From assembly GCA_021521415.1 (NCBI GenBank), contig JAIQDT010000666.1:186001-250000 (forward strand): a stretch of DNA of 64,000 nt, read 5' to 3'. The position numbers and the translations under genes are program-made. Below, in pieces: positions 1 to 13,895 of this stretch (position 1 is the stretch's first letter; the number at the start of each line of letters is the position of its first letter). The DNA is from Bidens hawaiensis. Its lineage: Eukaryota > Streptophyta > Magnoliopsida > Asterales > Asteraceae. The notes beneath the pieces are model-generated. The model saw only the letters and a program-made list of their open reading frames with translations. It was not told the DNA's origin and ran no database searches.

Positions 1-592
1 TGGAGACTCCCATCATATATTTTATAACCCTAAGAAAGACTCGGATCAATTTGATGTCTCTAGAGCTTTCCCGTGGCCCATTTGAAATTTTGCTACTACG
101 GCCAAAGGGGTATGTACACCGTCAGCCCGAAAAAACTGAGTGTGAGGCTATTCACCGAATCCGACCATATTTTCGGTCCTGGAGACCTCCATCGAATATT
201 TTATAACCCTACGAAAGAATCGGATAAATTTTATAACCCTACGCTCGAAATTTTGCTACTACTGCCAAAGAGGTTTGTTCACCGTCGGCCCGAAAAAACT
301 GAGTATCGGGCTATTCACTGAATCTGACCATATTTTCAATCCTGGAGACTTCCATCGAATACTTTATGGCACTACAAATGAATTGGATCAATTTGATGTC
401 CCTAGAACTTTCACGTGGCCCCTTTGATATATTGCCACTACATCAAAGGGGTATGTTTACCAACAACCCGAAAAAACTGAGTATGGGGCTAATCACAGAA
501 TTTGACCATATTTTCGGTCCTTGAGACTTCCATCGAATATTTTATGACCTTACGAAAGAATCAAATCAATTTGATGTCCCTAAAGCTTTCCC
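1..592. repeat. Satellite array, type-B higher-order segment (partial)
   Basis: Tandem satellite monomers. The first bases (ggagactcc, then catatattttataaccctaag) match positions near 15,593 and 19,255, so this stretch belongs to the second (about 3.66-kb) higher-order type and not to the 4,711-bp type that follows. One monomer here is short (about 163 bp between equivalent tatgtt landmarks at 111 and 274) and carries a duplicated 'ttttataaccctacg' phrase also seen near 15,800. The type-B to type-A junction lies roughly at 300-600. Confidence 0.8.
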
Positions 593-3500
593 GTGGCCCG
601 TTCGAACTTTTGCTACTACGACCAAAAGAGTATGTTCACCGTCAACCCGAAAAAACTGAGTGACGATATTTTCGGTCCTGGAGACTTCCATCGTATACTT
701 TATGACCCTACGAAAGAATCGGATCAATTTGTTGTCCCTAAAGCTTTCCCGTTGCCCGTTCGAACATTTGCTACGACGACCAAAAGAGTGTTCACCGTCA
801 TCCTGAAAAAACTAAGTGACGATATTTTCGGTCCTGGAGACTTCCATCGAATATTTTATGACCCTACGAAAGAATCGGATCAATTTGATGTCCCTAGAGC
901 TTTCCCGTGGCCCGTTCGAAATTTGATACTATGACCAAAAAGGTATGTTCATCGCCAGCCCGAAAAAACTAAGTATGGGGCTATTCACCGAATCTGACCA
1001 TATTTTCGGTACTGGAGACTTCCATCGAATATTTTATAACCCTACGAAACAATCGGATCAATTTGATGTCCCTATAGCTCTCCCGTGTCCCGTTCAAAAT
1101 TTTGCTACTACGAACAAAGAGGTATGTTTATCGTCAGCTAGAAAAAACTGAGTATGGGGCTATTCACCGAATTTGACAACATTTTCGGTACTGTAGACTT
1201 CCATCGAATATTTTATGACCCTATGAAAAATCGGATCAACTTGATGTCCTTAGAGCTTTCCCGTGGCCCGTTTGATATATTGCTACTACGGCCATAGGGG
1301 TATGTTCACCGTCTGCCCGAAAAAACAGTGTATCGGGCTAATCACCGAATCTGACAATATTTTCGGTCCTAGAGACTTCCATCGAATACTTTATGAGACT
1401 ACGAAAGAATCGGATCAATTTGATGTCCCTAGAGCTTTCCCGTCGCCCGTTTGAAATTTTGCTACTACGACCAAAGGTGTATGTTCACCGTCAGCCCGAA
1501 AAAACTGAGTATGGAGCTATTTACCGAATCCGGCCATATTTTCGGTCCTGGAGACCAGCATCGAATATTTTATGATCTTACGAAAGAATCGGATCGATTT
1601 GATCTCCAAAGAGCTTTCCCGTGGCACGTTCGAAATTTTGGTAATACGGCCAAAGGGGTATGTTCGCCGTCAGCCCGAAAAAACTAAGTATGGGGATATT
1701 CACCCAAAATGACCATATTTTTGGTCTTGGAGACCTGCATCTTATATTTTATGTCCCCACGAAATAATCGGATCAATTTGATGTCCCTAAAGTTTTCCCG
1801 TGGCCCGTTCGAAATTTTTCTACTACAGCCAAAGGGGTATGTTCACTGTCAGCTCGAAAAAACTGAGTATGGGGCTATTCACCGAATCTGACCATATTTT
1901 CGGTCCTGAAGACCTCCATCGAATACTTTATGACCCTACCAAAGGATTGGATCAATTTGATGTCCCTAGAGTTTTCACGTGGCCCCTTTGATACATTGCT
2001 ACAACGTCAAAGGGGTATGTTTACCAACAGCCCGAAAAAACTGAGTATGGGGCTAATCACCGAATTTGACCATATTTTCGGTCCTTGAGACTTCCATCGA
2101 GTATTTTATGACCTTACGAAAGAATCAGATCAATTTGATGTCCCTAAAGCTTTCCCGTGGCCCGTTCGAAATTTTCTATTACGAGCAAAGGGGTATGTTC
2201 ACCGTCAGCCCAAAAAACTGATTCCCGTGGCCCGTTCGAAATTTTCTATTACGAGCAAAGGGGTATGTTCACCGTCAGCCCAAAAAACTGAGTGACGATA
2301 TTTTCAGTCCTGGAGACTTATATCGTATACTTTATGACCCTACGAAAGAATCGGATCAATTTGATGTCCTTAGAGCTTTCCCGTGGCCGTTCAAAATTTT
2401 GATACCACGACCAAAGAGGTATGTTCATCGTAAGCCCGAAAAAACTAAGTATGGGGCTATTCACCGAATCTGACCATATTTTCGATCCAAGAGACTTCCA
2501 TCGAATATTTTATAACCCTACGAAACAATCGGATTAATTTGATGTCCCTATAGCTTTCCCGTGGCCCGTTCGAAATTTTTCTACTACGACCAAAGAGGTA
2601 TGTTCACCGTCAGATCGAAAAAACGGAGTATTAGGCTATTCACCGAATCTGACAATATTTTCGGTCCTGTAGACTTCCATCGAATATTTTATGACCCTAT
2701 GAAAAATCGGATCAACTTGATATCCTTAGAGCTTTCCCGTGGCCCGTTTGATATATTTCTACTACGGCTAAAGGGGTATGTTCACCGTCTGCCCGAAAAA
2801 ACAGTGTACCGGGCTAATCACCGAATCTGACCATATTTTCAGTCCTAGAGACTTCCATAGAATAATTTATGAGACTACGAAAGAATCAGATCAATTTGAT
2901 GTCCCTAGAGCTTTCCCGTCGCCCGTTTGAAATTTTGCTGCTACGACCTAAGGGGTATGTTCACCATCAGCCCGAAAAAATTAAGTATGGGGCTATTTAC
3001 CGAACCGACCATATTTTCAGACCAGGAGACCTGCTTCGAATATTTTATGACCCTACGAAAGAATCGGATCGATTTGATGTCCCTAGAGCTTTCCCGTGGC
3101 CCATTCGAAATTTTGCTAATACGGCCAAAGGGGTATGTTCGCCGTCAACCCGAAAAAACTAAGTATGGGGCTATTCACCCAAAATGACCATATTTTTGGT
3201 CCTGGAGACCTGCATTGAATATTTTATTACCACACGAAAGAATCGGAACAGTTTGATGTCCCTAGAGCTTTCCCGTGGCCCGTTCTAAATTTTGCTAATA
3301 CAGCCAAATGGGTATGTTCACCGTCAGCCCGAAAAAACTGAGTATGCGGCTATTCACCGAATCTGACCATATTTTCGGTCCTGGAGACCTCCATCGAATA
3401 CTTTATGACACTACAAAAGAATTGGATCAATTTGATGTCCTAGAGGTTTCACGTGGCCCCTTTGATATATTGCTACTACGTCCATGGGGTATGTTTACCA

Positions 3501-5372
3501 ACAGCCCGAAAATACTGAGTATGCGGCTAATCACCGAATTTGACCATATTTTCGGTCCTTGAGACTTCCATCGAATATTTTATGACCTTACGAAAGAATC
3601 AGATCAATTTGATGTCCCTAAAGCTTTCCCGTGGCCCCTTCGAACTTTTGCTACTACGACCAAAAGAGTATGTTCACCGTCAACCCGAAAAAACTGAGTG
3701 ACGATATTTTCGGTCCTGGAGACTTCCATCGTATACTTTATGACCCTACGAAAGAATCAGATCAATTTGATGTCCCTAAAGCTTTCCCGTGGCCTGTTCG
3801 AACTTTTGCTACTACGACCAAAAGAGTGTTCACCGTAAACCCGAAAAACCTAAGTGACGATATTTTCGGTCCTGGAGACTTCCATCGAATATTTTATGAC
3901 CCTACGAAAGAATCGGATCAATTTGATGTCCCTAGAGCTTTCCCGTGGCCCGTTCGAAATTTGATACTACGACCAAAAAGTTATGTTCATCGTCAGCCCG
4001 AAAAAACTAAGTATGGGGCTATTCACCGAATCTGACCATATTTTCGGTACTGGAGACTTCCATCGAATATTTTATAACCCTACGAAACAATCGGATTAAT
4101 TTGATGTCCCTATAGCTTTTCCGTGGCCCGTTCAAAATTTTGCTACTACGAACAAAGAGGTATGTTTACCGTCAGCTCGAAAAAACTGAGTATGGGGCTA
4201 TTCACCGAATCTGACCATAATTTCGGTCCTGTAGACTTCCATCGAATATTTTATGACCCTATGAAAAATCGGATCAACTTGATGTCCTTAGAGTTTTCCC
4301 GTGGCCCGTTTGATATATTGCTACTACGGCCATCGGGGTATGTTCACCGTCTGCCCGAAAAAACAGTGTATCGGGATAATCACCAAATCTGACAATATTT
4401 TCGGTCCTAGAGACTTCCATCGAATACTTTATGAGACTACGAAAGAATCGGATCAATTTGATGTCCCTAGAGCTTTCCCGTCGTCCGTTTGAAAATTTGC
4501 TACTACTACCAAAGAGGTATGTTCACCATCAGTCCGAAAAAACTAAGTATGGGGCTATTTATCGAACCGACCATATTTTTGGTCCTGGAGACTTCCATTA
4601 AATATTTTATTACCCTACGAAAGACACGGATCAATTTGATGTCTCTAGAGCTTTCCCGTGGCCCGTTCGAAATTTTGCTACTACGGCCAAAGGGGTATGT
4701 TCACCTTCAGCCCGAAAAAACTGAGTATGGTGCTATTCACCGAATCCGGCCATATTTTCGGTCCTGATGACCAGCATCGAATATTTTATGATCTTACGAT
4801 AGAATAGGATCGATTTGACCTCCAAAGAGCTTTCCCGTGGCCCGTTCTAAATTTTGGTACTACGGCCAAAGGGGTATGTTCGCCGTCAGCCCGAAAAAAC
4901 TTAGTATGGGGATATTCACCCAAAATGACCATATTTTCGGTCTTGGAGAACTGCATCGAATATTTTATGACCCCACGAAATAATCGGACCAATTTGATGT
5001 CCCTAAAGTTTTCCCGTGACCCGTTCGAAATTTTGTTACTACAGCCAAAGGGGTATGTTCACTGTTAGCTCGAAAAAACTGAGTATGGGGCTATTCACCG
5101 AATCTGACCGTATTTTCGGTCCTGAAGACCTCGATCGAATACTTTATGACCCTACAAAAGAATTGGATTAATTTGATGTCCCTAAAGTTTTCACGTGGCC
5201 CCTTTGATATATTGCTACTGCGTCAAAGGGGTATGTTTACCAACAGCACGAAAAAACTGAGTATGGGGCTAATCACTGAATTTGACTATATTTTCGGTCC
5301 TTGAGACTTCCATCGAATATTTTATGACCTTAAGAAAGAATCAGATCAATTTGATGTCTCTAAAGCTTTCCC
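593..5372. repeat. Satellite higher-order repeat A, copy 1 (4,780 bp)
   Basis: First copy of a higher-order unit that recurs at 5,373 and 10,084. It is 4,780 bp instead of 4,711 because of a private 70-bp tandem duplication near 2,152-2,291 and a 1-base loss. Monomers are about 178/179 bp. Every monomer carries recognisable blocks: a 'gagctttcccgtggcccg' block, a 'tatgttcaccgtcagcccg' block and a 'gaccatattttcggtcctgg' block. Short open frames repeat through the array, but they shift frame with monomer length and are not genes. Confidence 0.9.
2152..2291. repeat. 70-bp local tandem duplication inside a satellite monomer
   Basis: A 70-bp segment running from 'ttcccgtggcccgttcg' to 'cccaaaaaactga' occurs twice head to tail (2,152-2,221 and 2,222-2,291). 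The equivalent places in copies 2 and 3 (near 6,930 and 11,640) have it once. Both halves share private variants (a shortened T run and 'cccaaaa' in place of 'cccgaaaa'), so the duplication followed those mutations. Confidence 0.9.
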
Positions 5373-8300
5373 GTGGCCCGTTCGAACTTTTGCTACTACG
5401 ACCAAAAGAGTATGTTCACCGTCAACCCGAAAAAACTGAGTGACGATATTTTCGGTCCTGGAGACTTCCATCGTATACTTTATGACCCTACGAAAGAATC
5501 AGATCAATTTGATGTCCCTATAGCTTTCCCGTGGCCCGTTCGAACATTTGTTACTACGACCAAAAGAGTGTTCACCGTCATCCCGAAAAAACTAAGTGAC
5601 GATATTTTCGGTCCTGGAGACTTCCATCGAATATTTTATGACCCTACGAAAGAATCGGATCAATTTGATGTCCCTAGAGCTTTCCCGTGGCCCGTTCCAA
5701 ATTTGATACTACGACCAAAAAGGTATGTTCATCGTCAGCCCGAAAAAACTAAGTATGGGGCTATTCACCGAATCTGACCATATTTTCGGTACTGGAGACT
5801 TCCATCGAATATTTTATAACCCTACGAAACAATCGGATCAATTTGATGTCCCCATAGCTCTCCCGTGGCCCGTTCAAAATTTTGCTACTACGAACAAAGA
5901 GGTATGTTTACCGTCAGCTAGAAAAAACTGAGTATGGGGCTATTCACCGAATCTGACAACATTTTCGGTACTGTAGACTTCCATCGAATATTTTATGACC
6001 CTATGAAAAATCGGATCAACTTGATGTCCTTAGAGCTTTCCCGTGGCCCGTTTGATATATTGCTACTACGGCCATAGGGGTATGTTCACCGTCTGCCCGA
6101 AAAAACAGTGTATCGGGCTAATCACCGAATCTGACAATATTTTCGGTCCTAGAGACTTCCATCGATTACTTTATGAGACTACGAAAGAATCGGATCAATT
6201 TGATGTCCCTAGAGCTTTCCCGTCGCCCGTTTGAAATTTTGCTACTACGACCAAAGGTGTATGTTCACCGTCAGCCCCAAAAAACTGAGTATGGAGCTTT
6301 TTACCGAATCCGGCCATATTTTCGGTCCTGGAGACCAGCATCGAATATTTTATGATCTTATGAAAGAATCGGATCGATTTGATCTCCAAAGAGCTTTCCC
6401 GTGGCACGTTCGAAATTTTGGTACTACGGCCAAAGGGGTATGTTCGCCGTCAGCCCGAAAAAACTAAGTATGGGGATATTCACCCAAAATGACCATATTT
6501 TCGGTCTTGGAGACCTGCATCGAATATTTTATGACCCCACGAAATAATCGGATCAATTTGATATCCCTAAAGTTTTCCCGTGGCCCGTTCGAAATTTTTC
6601 TACTACAGCCAAAGGGGTATGTTCACTGACAGCTCGAAAAAACTGAGTATGGGGCATTTCACCGAATCTGACCATATTTTCGGTCCTGAAGACCTCCATC
6701 GAATACTTTATGACCCTACCAAAGGATTGGATCAATTTGATATCCCTAGAGTTTTCACGTGGCCCCTTTGATACATTGCTACTACGTCAAAGGGGTATGT
6801 TTACCAACAGCCCGAAAAAACTGAGTATGGGGCTAATCACCGAATTTGACCATATTTTCGGTCCTTGAGACTTCCATCGAGTATTTTATGACCTTACGAA
6901 AGAATCAGATCAATTTGATGTCCCTAAAGCTTTCCCGTGGCCCGTTCGAAATTTTTCTATTACGAGCAAAGGGGTATGTTCACCGTCAGCCCGAAAAAAC
7001 TGAGTGACGATATTTTCAGTCCTGGAGACTTATATCGTATACTTTATGACCCTACGAAAGAATCGGATCAATTTGATGTCCTTAGAGTTTTCCCGTGGCC
7101 ATTCAAAATTTTGCTACCACGACCAAAGAGGTATGTTCATCGTAAGCCCGAAAAAACTAAGTATGGGGCTATTCACCGAATCTGACCATATTTTCGATCC
7201 AAGAGACTTCCATCGAATATTTTATAACCCTACGAAACTATCGGATTAATTTGATGTCCCTATAGCTTTCCCGTGGCCGTTCGAAATTTTTCTACTACGA
7301 CCAAAGAGGTATGTTCACCGTCAGATCGAAAAAACGGAGTATTAGGCTATTCACCGAATCTGACAATATTTTCGGTCCTGTAGACTTCCATCGAATATTT
7401 TATGACCCTATGAAAAATCGGATCAACTTGATCTCCTTAGAGCTTTCCCGTGGCCCGTTTGATATATTTCTACTACGGCTAAAGGGGTATGTTCACCGTC
7501 TGCCCGAAAAAACAGTGTATCGGGCTAATCACCGAATCTGACCATATTTTCAGTCCTAGAGACTTCCATAAAATAATTTATGAGACTACGAAAGAATCAG
7601 ATCAATTTGATGTCCCTAGAGCTTTCCCGTCGCCCGTTTGAAATTTTGTTGCTACGACCTAAGGGGTATGTTCACCATCAGCCCGAAAAAATTAAGTATG
7701 GGGCTATTTACCGAACCGACCATATTTTCAGACCAGGAGACCTGCTTCGAATATTTTATGACCCTACGAAAGAATCGGATCGATTTGATGTCCCTAGAGC
7801 TTTCCCGTGGCCCATTCGAAATTTTGCTAATACGGCCAAAGGGGTATGTTCGCCGTCAACCCGAAAAAACTAAGTATGGGGCTATTCACCCAAAATGACC
7901 ATATTTTTGGTCCTGGAGACCTGCATCGAAAATTTTATTACCACACGAAAGAATCGGAACAGTTTGATGTCCCTAGAGCTTTCCCGTGGCCCGTTCTAAA
8001 TTTTGCTAATACGGCCAAAGGGGTATGTTCACCGTCAGCCCGAAAAAACTGAGTATGCGGCTATTCACCGAATCTGACCATATTTTCGGTCCTGGAGACC
8101 TCCATCGAATACTTTATGACACTACAAAAGAATTGGATCAATTTGATGTCCTAGAGGTTTCACGTGGCCCCTTTGATATATTGCTACTACGTCCATGGGG
8201 TATGTTTACCAACAGCCCGAAAAAACTGAGTATGCGGCTAATCACCGAATTTGACCATATTTTCGGTCCTTGAGACTTCCATCGAATATTTTATGACCTT

Positions 8301-10083
8301 TCGAAAGAATCAGATCAATTTGATGTCCCTAAAGCTTTTCCGTGGCCCCTTCGAACTTTTGCTACTACGACCAAAAGAGTATGTTCACCGTCAACCCGAA
8401 AAAACTGAGTGACGATATTTTCGGTCCTGGAGACTTCCATCGTATACTTTATGACCCTACGAAAGAATCAGATCAATTTGATGTCCCTAAAGCTTTCCCG
8501 TGGCCTGTTCGAACTTTTGCTACTACGACCAAAAGAGTGTTCACCGTCAACCCGAAAAACCTAAGTGACGATATTTTCGGTCCTGGAGACTTCCATCGAA
8601 TATTTTATGACCCTACGAAAGAATCGGATCAATTTGATGTCCCTAGAGCTTTCCCGTGGCCCGTTCGAAATTTGATACTACGACCAAAAAGTTATGTTCA
8701 TCGTCAGCCCGAAAAAACTAAGTATGGGGCTATTCACCGAATCTGACCATATTTTCGGTACTGGAGACTTCCATCGAATATTTTATAACCCTACGAAACA
8801 ATCAGATTAATTTGATGTCCCTATAGCTTTTCCGTGGCCCGTTCAAAATTTTGCTACTACGAACAAAGAGGTATGTTTACCGTCAGCTCGAAAAAACTGA
8901 GTATGGGGCTATTCACCGAATCTGACCATATTTTCGGTCCTGTAGACTTCCATCGAATATTTTATGACCCTATGAAAAATCGGATCAACTTGATGTCCTT
9001 AGAGCTTTCCCGTGGCCCGTTTGATATATTGCTACTACGGCCATCGGGGTATGTTCACCGTCTGCCCGAAAAAACAGTGTATCGGGCTAATCGCCAAATC
9101 TGACAATATTTTCGGTCCTAGAGACTTCCATCGAATACTTTATGAGACTACGAAAGAATCGGATCAATTTGATGTCCCTAGAGCTTTCCCGTCGTCCGTT
9201 TGAAAATTTGCTACTACTACCAAAGAGGTATGTTCACCATCAGTCCGAAAAAACTAAGTATGGGGCTATTTATCGAACCGACCATATTTTTGGTCCTGGA
9301 GACTTCCATTAAATATTTTATTACCCTACGAAAGACACGGATCAATTTGATGTCTCTAGAGCTTTCCCGTGGCCCGTTCGAAATTTTGCTACTACGGCCA
9401 AAGGGGTATGTTCACCTTCAGCCCGAAAAAACTGAGTATGGTGCTATTCACCGAATCCGGCCATATTTTCGGTCCTGATGACCAGCATCGAATATTTTAT
9501 GATCTTACGATAGAATAGGATCGATTTGACCTCCAAAGAGCTTTCCCGTGGCCCGTTCGAAATTTTGGTACTACGGCCAAAGGGGTATGTTCGCCGTCAG
9601 CCCGAAAAAACTTAGTATGGGGATATTCACCCAAAATGACCATATTTTCGGTCTTGGAGAACTGCATCGAATATTTTATGACCCCACGAAATAATCGGAC
9701 CAATTTGATGTCCCTAAAGTTTTCCCGTGACCCGTTCGAAATTTTGGTACTACAGCCAAAGGGGTATGTTCACTGTCAGCTCGAAAAAACTGAGTATGGG
9801 GCTATTCACCGAATCTGACCGTATTTTCGGTCCTGAAGACCTCGATCGAATACTTTATGACCCTACAAAAGAATTGGATTAATTTGATGTCCCTAAAGTT
9901 TTCACGTGGCCCCTTTGATATATTGCTACTGCGTCAAAGGGGTATGTTTACCAACAGCACGAAAAAACTGAGTATGGGGCTAATCACTGAATTTGACTAT
10001 ATTTTCGGTCCTTGAGACTTCCATCGAATATTTTATGACCTTAAGAAAGAATCAGATCAATTTGATGTCTCTAAAGCTTTCCC
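5373..10083. repeat. Satellite higher-order repeat A, copy 2 (4,711 bp, 27 monomers)
   Basis: Complete higher-order unit. Counting the 'tatgttcacc'-type landmark gives 27 monomers: 22 of 177-179 bp and five short ones of 156-157 bp (starting near 5,411, 5,568, 6,975, 8,380 and 8,537). The next equivalent landmark is exactly 4,711 bp on, at 10,122. Inside the unit, a block with two consecutive short monomers occurs at 5,373 and again at 8,342, which divides the unit into 17-monomer (2,969 bp) and 10-monomer (1,742 bp) parts. This suggests growth by segmental duplication. Confidence 0.92.
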
Positions 10084-13000
10084 GTGGCCCGTTCGAACTT
10101 TTGCTACTACGACCAAAAGAGTATGTTCACCGTCAACCCGAAAAAACTGAGTGACGATATTTTCGGTCCTGGAGACTTCCATCGTATACTTTATGACCCT
10201 ACGAAAGAATCGGATCAATTTGATGTCCCTAAAGCTTTCCCGTGGCCCGTTCGAACATTTGTTACTACGACCAAAAGAGTGTTCACCGTCATCCCGAAAA
10301 AACTAAGTGACGATATTTTCGGTCCTGGAGACTTCCATCGAATATTTTATGACCCTACGAAAGAATCGGATCAATTTGATGTCCCTAGAGCTTTCCCGTG
10401 GCCCGTTCCAAATTTGATACTACGACCAAAAAGGTATGTTTATCGTCAGCCCGAAAAAACTAAGTATGGGGCTATTCACCGAATCTGACCATATTTTCGG
10501 TACTGGAGACTTCCATCGAATATTTTATAACCCTACGAAACAATCGGATCAATTTGATGTCCCCATAGCTCTCCCGTGGCCCGTTCAAAATTTTGCTACT
10601 ACGAACAAAGAGGTATGTTTACCGTCAGCTAGAAAAAACTGAGTATGGGGCTATTCACCGAATCTGACAACATTTTCGGTACTGTAGACTTCCATCGAAT
10701 ATTTTATGACCCTATGAAAAATCGGATCAACTTGATGTCCTTAGAGCTTTCCCGTGGCCCGTTTGATATATTGCTACTACGGCCATAGGGGTATGTTCAC
10801 CGTCTGCCCGAAAAAACAGTGTATCGGGCTAATCACCGAATCTGACAATATTTTCGGTCCTAGAGACTTCCATCGAATACTTTATGAGACTACGAAAGAA
10901 TCGGATCAATTTGATGTCCCTAGAGCTTTCCCGTCGCCCGTTTGAAATTTTGCTACTACGACCAAAGGTGTATGTTCACCGTCAGCCCCAAAAAACTGAG
11001 TATGGAGCTTTTTACCGAATCCGGCCATATTTTCGGTCCTGGAGACCAGCATCGAATATTTTATGATCTTATGAAAGAATCGGATCGATTTGATCTCCAA
11101 AGAGCTTTCCCGTGGCACGTTCGAAATTTTGGTACTACGGCCAAAGGGGTATGTTCGCCGTCAGCCCGAAAAAACTAAGTATGGGGATATTCACCCAAAA
11201 TGACCATATTTTCGGTCTTGGAGACCTGCATCGAATATTTTATGACCCCACGAAATAATCGGATCAATTTGATGTCCCTAAAGTTTTCCCGTGGCCCGTT
11301 CGAAATTTTTCTACTACAGCCAAAGGGGTATGTTCACTGACAGCTCGAAAAAACTGAGTATGGGGCTATTCACCGAATCTGACCATATTTTCGGTCCTGA
11401 AGACCTCCATCGAATACTTTATGACCCTACCAAAGGATTGGATCAATTTGATATCCCTAGAGTTTTCACGTGGCCCCTTTGATACATTGCTACTACGTCA
11501 AAGGGGTATGTTTACCAACAGCCCGAAAAAACTGAGTATGGGGCTAATCACCGAATTTGACCATATTTTCGGTCCTTGAGACTTCCATCGAGTATTTTAT
11601 GACCTTACGAAAGAATCAGATCAATTTGATGTCCCTAAAGCTTTCCCGTGGCCCGTTCGAAATTTTTCTATTACGAGCAAAGGGGTATGTTCACCGTCAG
11701 CCCGAAAAAACTGAGTGACGATATTTTCAGTCCTGGAGACTTATATCGTATACTTTATGACCCTACGAAAGAATCGAATCAATTTGATGTCCTTAGAGCT
11801 TTCCCGTGGCCATTCAAAATTTTGCTACCACGACCAAAGAGGTATGTTCATCTTAAGCCCGAAAAAACTAAGTATGGGGCTATTCACCGAATCTGACCAT
11901 ATTTTCGATCCAAGAGACTTCCATCGAATATTTTATAACCCTACGAAACAATCGGATTAATTTGATGTCCCTATAGCTTTCCCGTGGCCGTTCGAAATTT
12001 TTCTACTTCGACCAAAGAGGTATGTTCACCGTCAGATCGAAAAAATGGAGTATTAGGCTATTCACCGAATCTGACAATATTTTCGGTCCTGTAGACTTCC
12101 ATCGAATATTTTATGACCCTATGAAAAATCGGATCAACTTGATCTCCTTAGAGCTTTCCCGTGGCCCGTTTGATATATTTCTACTACGGCTAAAGGGGTA
12201 TGTTCACCGTCTGCCCGAAAAAACAGTGTATCGGGCTAATCACCGAATCTGACCATATTTTCAGTCCTAGAGACTTCCATAAAATAATTTATGAGACTAC
12301 GAAAGAATCAGATCAATTTGATGTCCCTAGAGCTTTCCCGTCGCCCGTTTGAAATTTTGCTGCTACGACCTAAGGGGTATGTTCACCATCAGCTCGAAAA
12401 AATTAAGTATGGGGCTATTTACCGAACCGACCATATTTTCAGACCAGGAGACCTGCTTCGAATATTTTATGACCCTACGAAAGAATCGGATCGATTTGAT
12501 GTCCCTAGAGCTTTCCCGTGGCCCATTCGAAATTTTGCTAATACGGCCAAAGGGGTATGTTCGCCGTCAACCCGAAAAAACTAAGTATGGGGCTATTCAC
12601 CCAAAATGACCATATTTTTGGTCCTGGAGACCTGCATCGAATATTTTATTACCACACGAAAGAATCGGAACAGTTTGATGTCCCTAGAGCTTTCCCGTGG
12701 CCCGTTCTAAATTTTGCTAATACGGCCAAAGGGGTATGTTCACCGTCAGCCCGAAAAAACTGAGTATGCGGCTATTCACCGAATCTGACCATATTTTCGG
12801 TCCTGGAGACCTCCATCGAATACTTTATGACACTACAAAAGAATTGGATCAATTTGATGTCCTAGAGGTTTCACGTGGCCCCTTTGATATATTGCTACTA
12901 CGTCCAAGGGGTATGTTTACCAACAGCCCGAAAAAACTGAGTATGCGGCTAATCACCGAATTTGACCATATTTTCGGTCCTTGAGACTTCCATCGAATAT

Positions 13001-13895
13001 TTTATGACCTTACGAAAGAATCAGATCAATTTGATGTCCCTAAAGCTTTCCCGTGGCCCCTTCGAACTTTTGCTACTACGACCAAAAGAGTATGTTCACC
13101 GTCAACCCGAAAAAACTGAGTGACGATATTTTCGGTCCTAAAGACTTCCATCGTATACTTTATGACCCTACGAAAGAATCAGATCAATTTGATGTCCCTA
13201 AAGCTTTCCCGTGTCCCGTTCGAACTCTTGCTACTACGACCAAAAGAGTGTTCACCGTCAACTCGAAAAACCTAAGTGACGATATTTTCGGTCCTTGAGA
13301 CTTCCCTCGAATATTTTATGACCCTACGAAAGAATCGGATCAATTTGATGTCCCTAAAGCTTTCCCGTGGCCCGTTCGAAATTTGATACTACGACCAAAA
13401 AGGTATGTTCATCGTCAGCCCTAAAAAACTAAGTATGGGGCTATTCACCGAATCTGACCATATTTTCGGTACTGGAGACTTCCATCGAATATTTTATAAC
13501 CCTACGAAACAATCGGATTAATTTGATGTCCCTATAGCTTTTCCGTGGCCCGTTCAAAATTTTGCTACTACGAACAAAGAGGTATGTTTACTGTCAGCTC
13601 GAAAAAACTGAGTATGGGGCTATTCACCGAATCTGACCATATTTTCGGAACTGTAGACTTCCATCGAATATTTTATGACCCTATGAAAAATCGGATCAAC
13701 TTGATGTCCTTAGAGCTTTCCCGTGGCCCGTTTGATATATTGCTACTACGGCCATCGGGGTATGTTCACCGTCTGCCCGAAAAAACAGTGTATCGGGCTA
13801 ATCACCAAATCTGACAATATTTTCGGTCCTAGAGACTTCCATCGAATACTTTATGAGACTACGAAAGAATCGGATCAATTTGATGTCCCTAGAGC
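10084..13895. repeat. Satellite higher-order repeat A, copy 3 (truncated)
   Basis: Near-identical to copies 1 and 2 at an offset of 4,711 bp up to about 13,890. There the monomer that reads 'cccgtcgtccgtttgaaaat' in copy 2 (near 9,200) is replaced by the 'cccgtggcccgttcgaac' type, and the order switches to the second higher-order unit. The switch lies inside a monomer, as expected for unequal exchange between misaligned monomers. Confidence 0.85.

Noticed and set aside
593..13895. CRISPR-like array
   Set aside because: The repeats are contiguous full monomers without unique spacers, in a plant-type repeat context.
593..13895. CENP-B box in the satellite monomer
   Set aside because: The minus strand reads TTTCG, nine bases, then CGGGA, two bases more than the CENP-B box spacing, and the central A is not kept. 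Only a loose resemblance.
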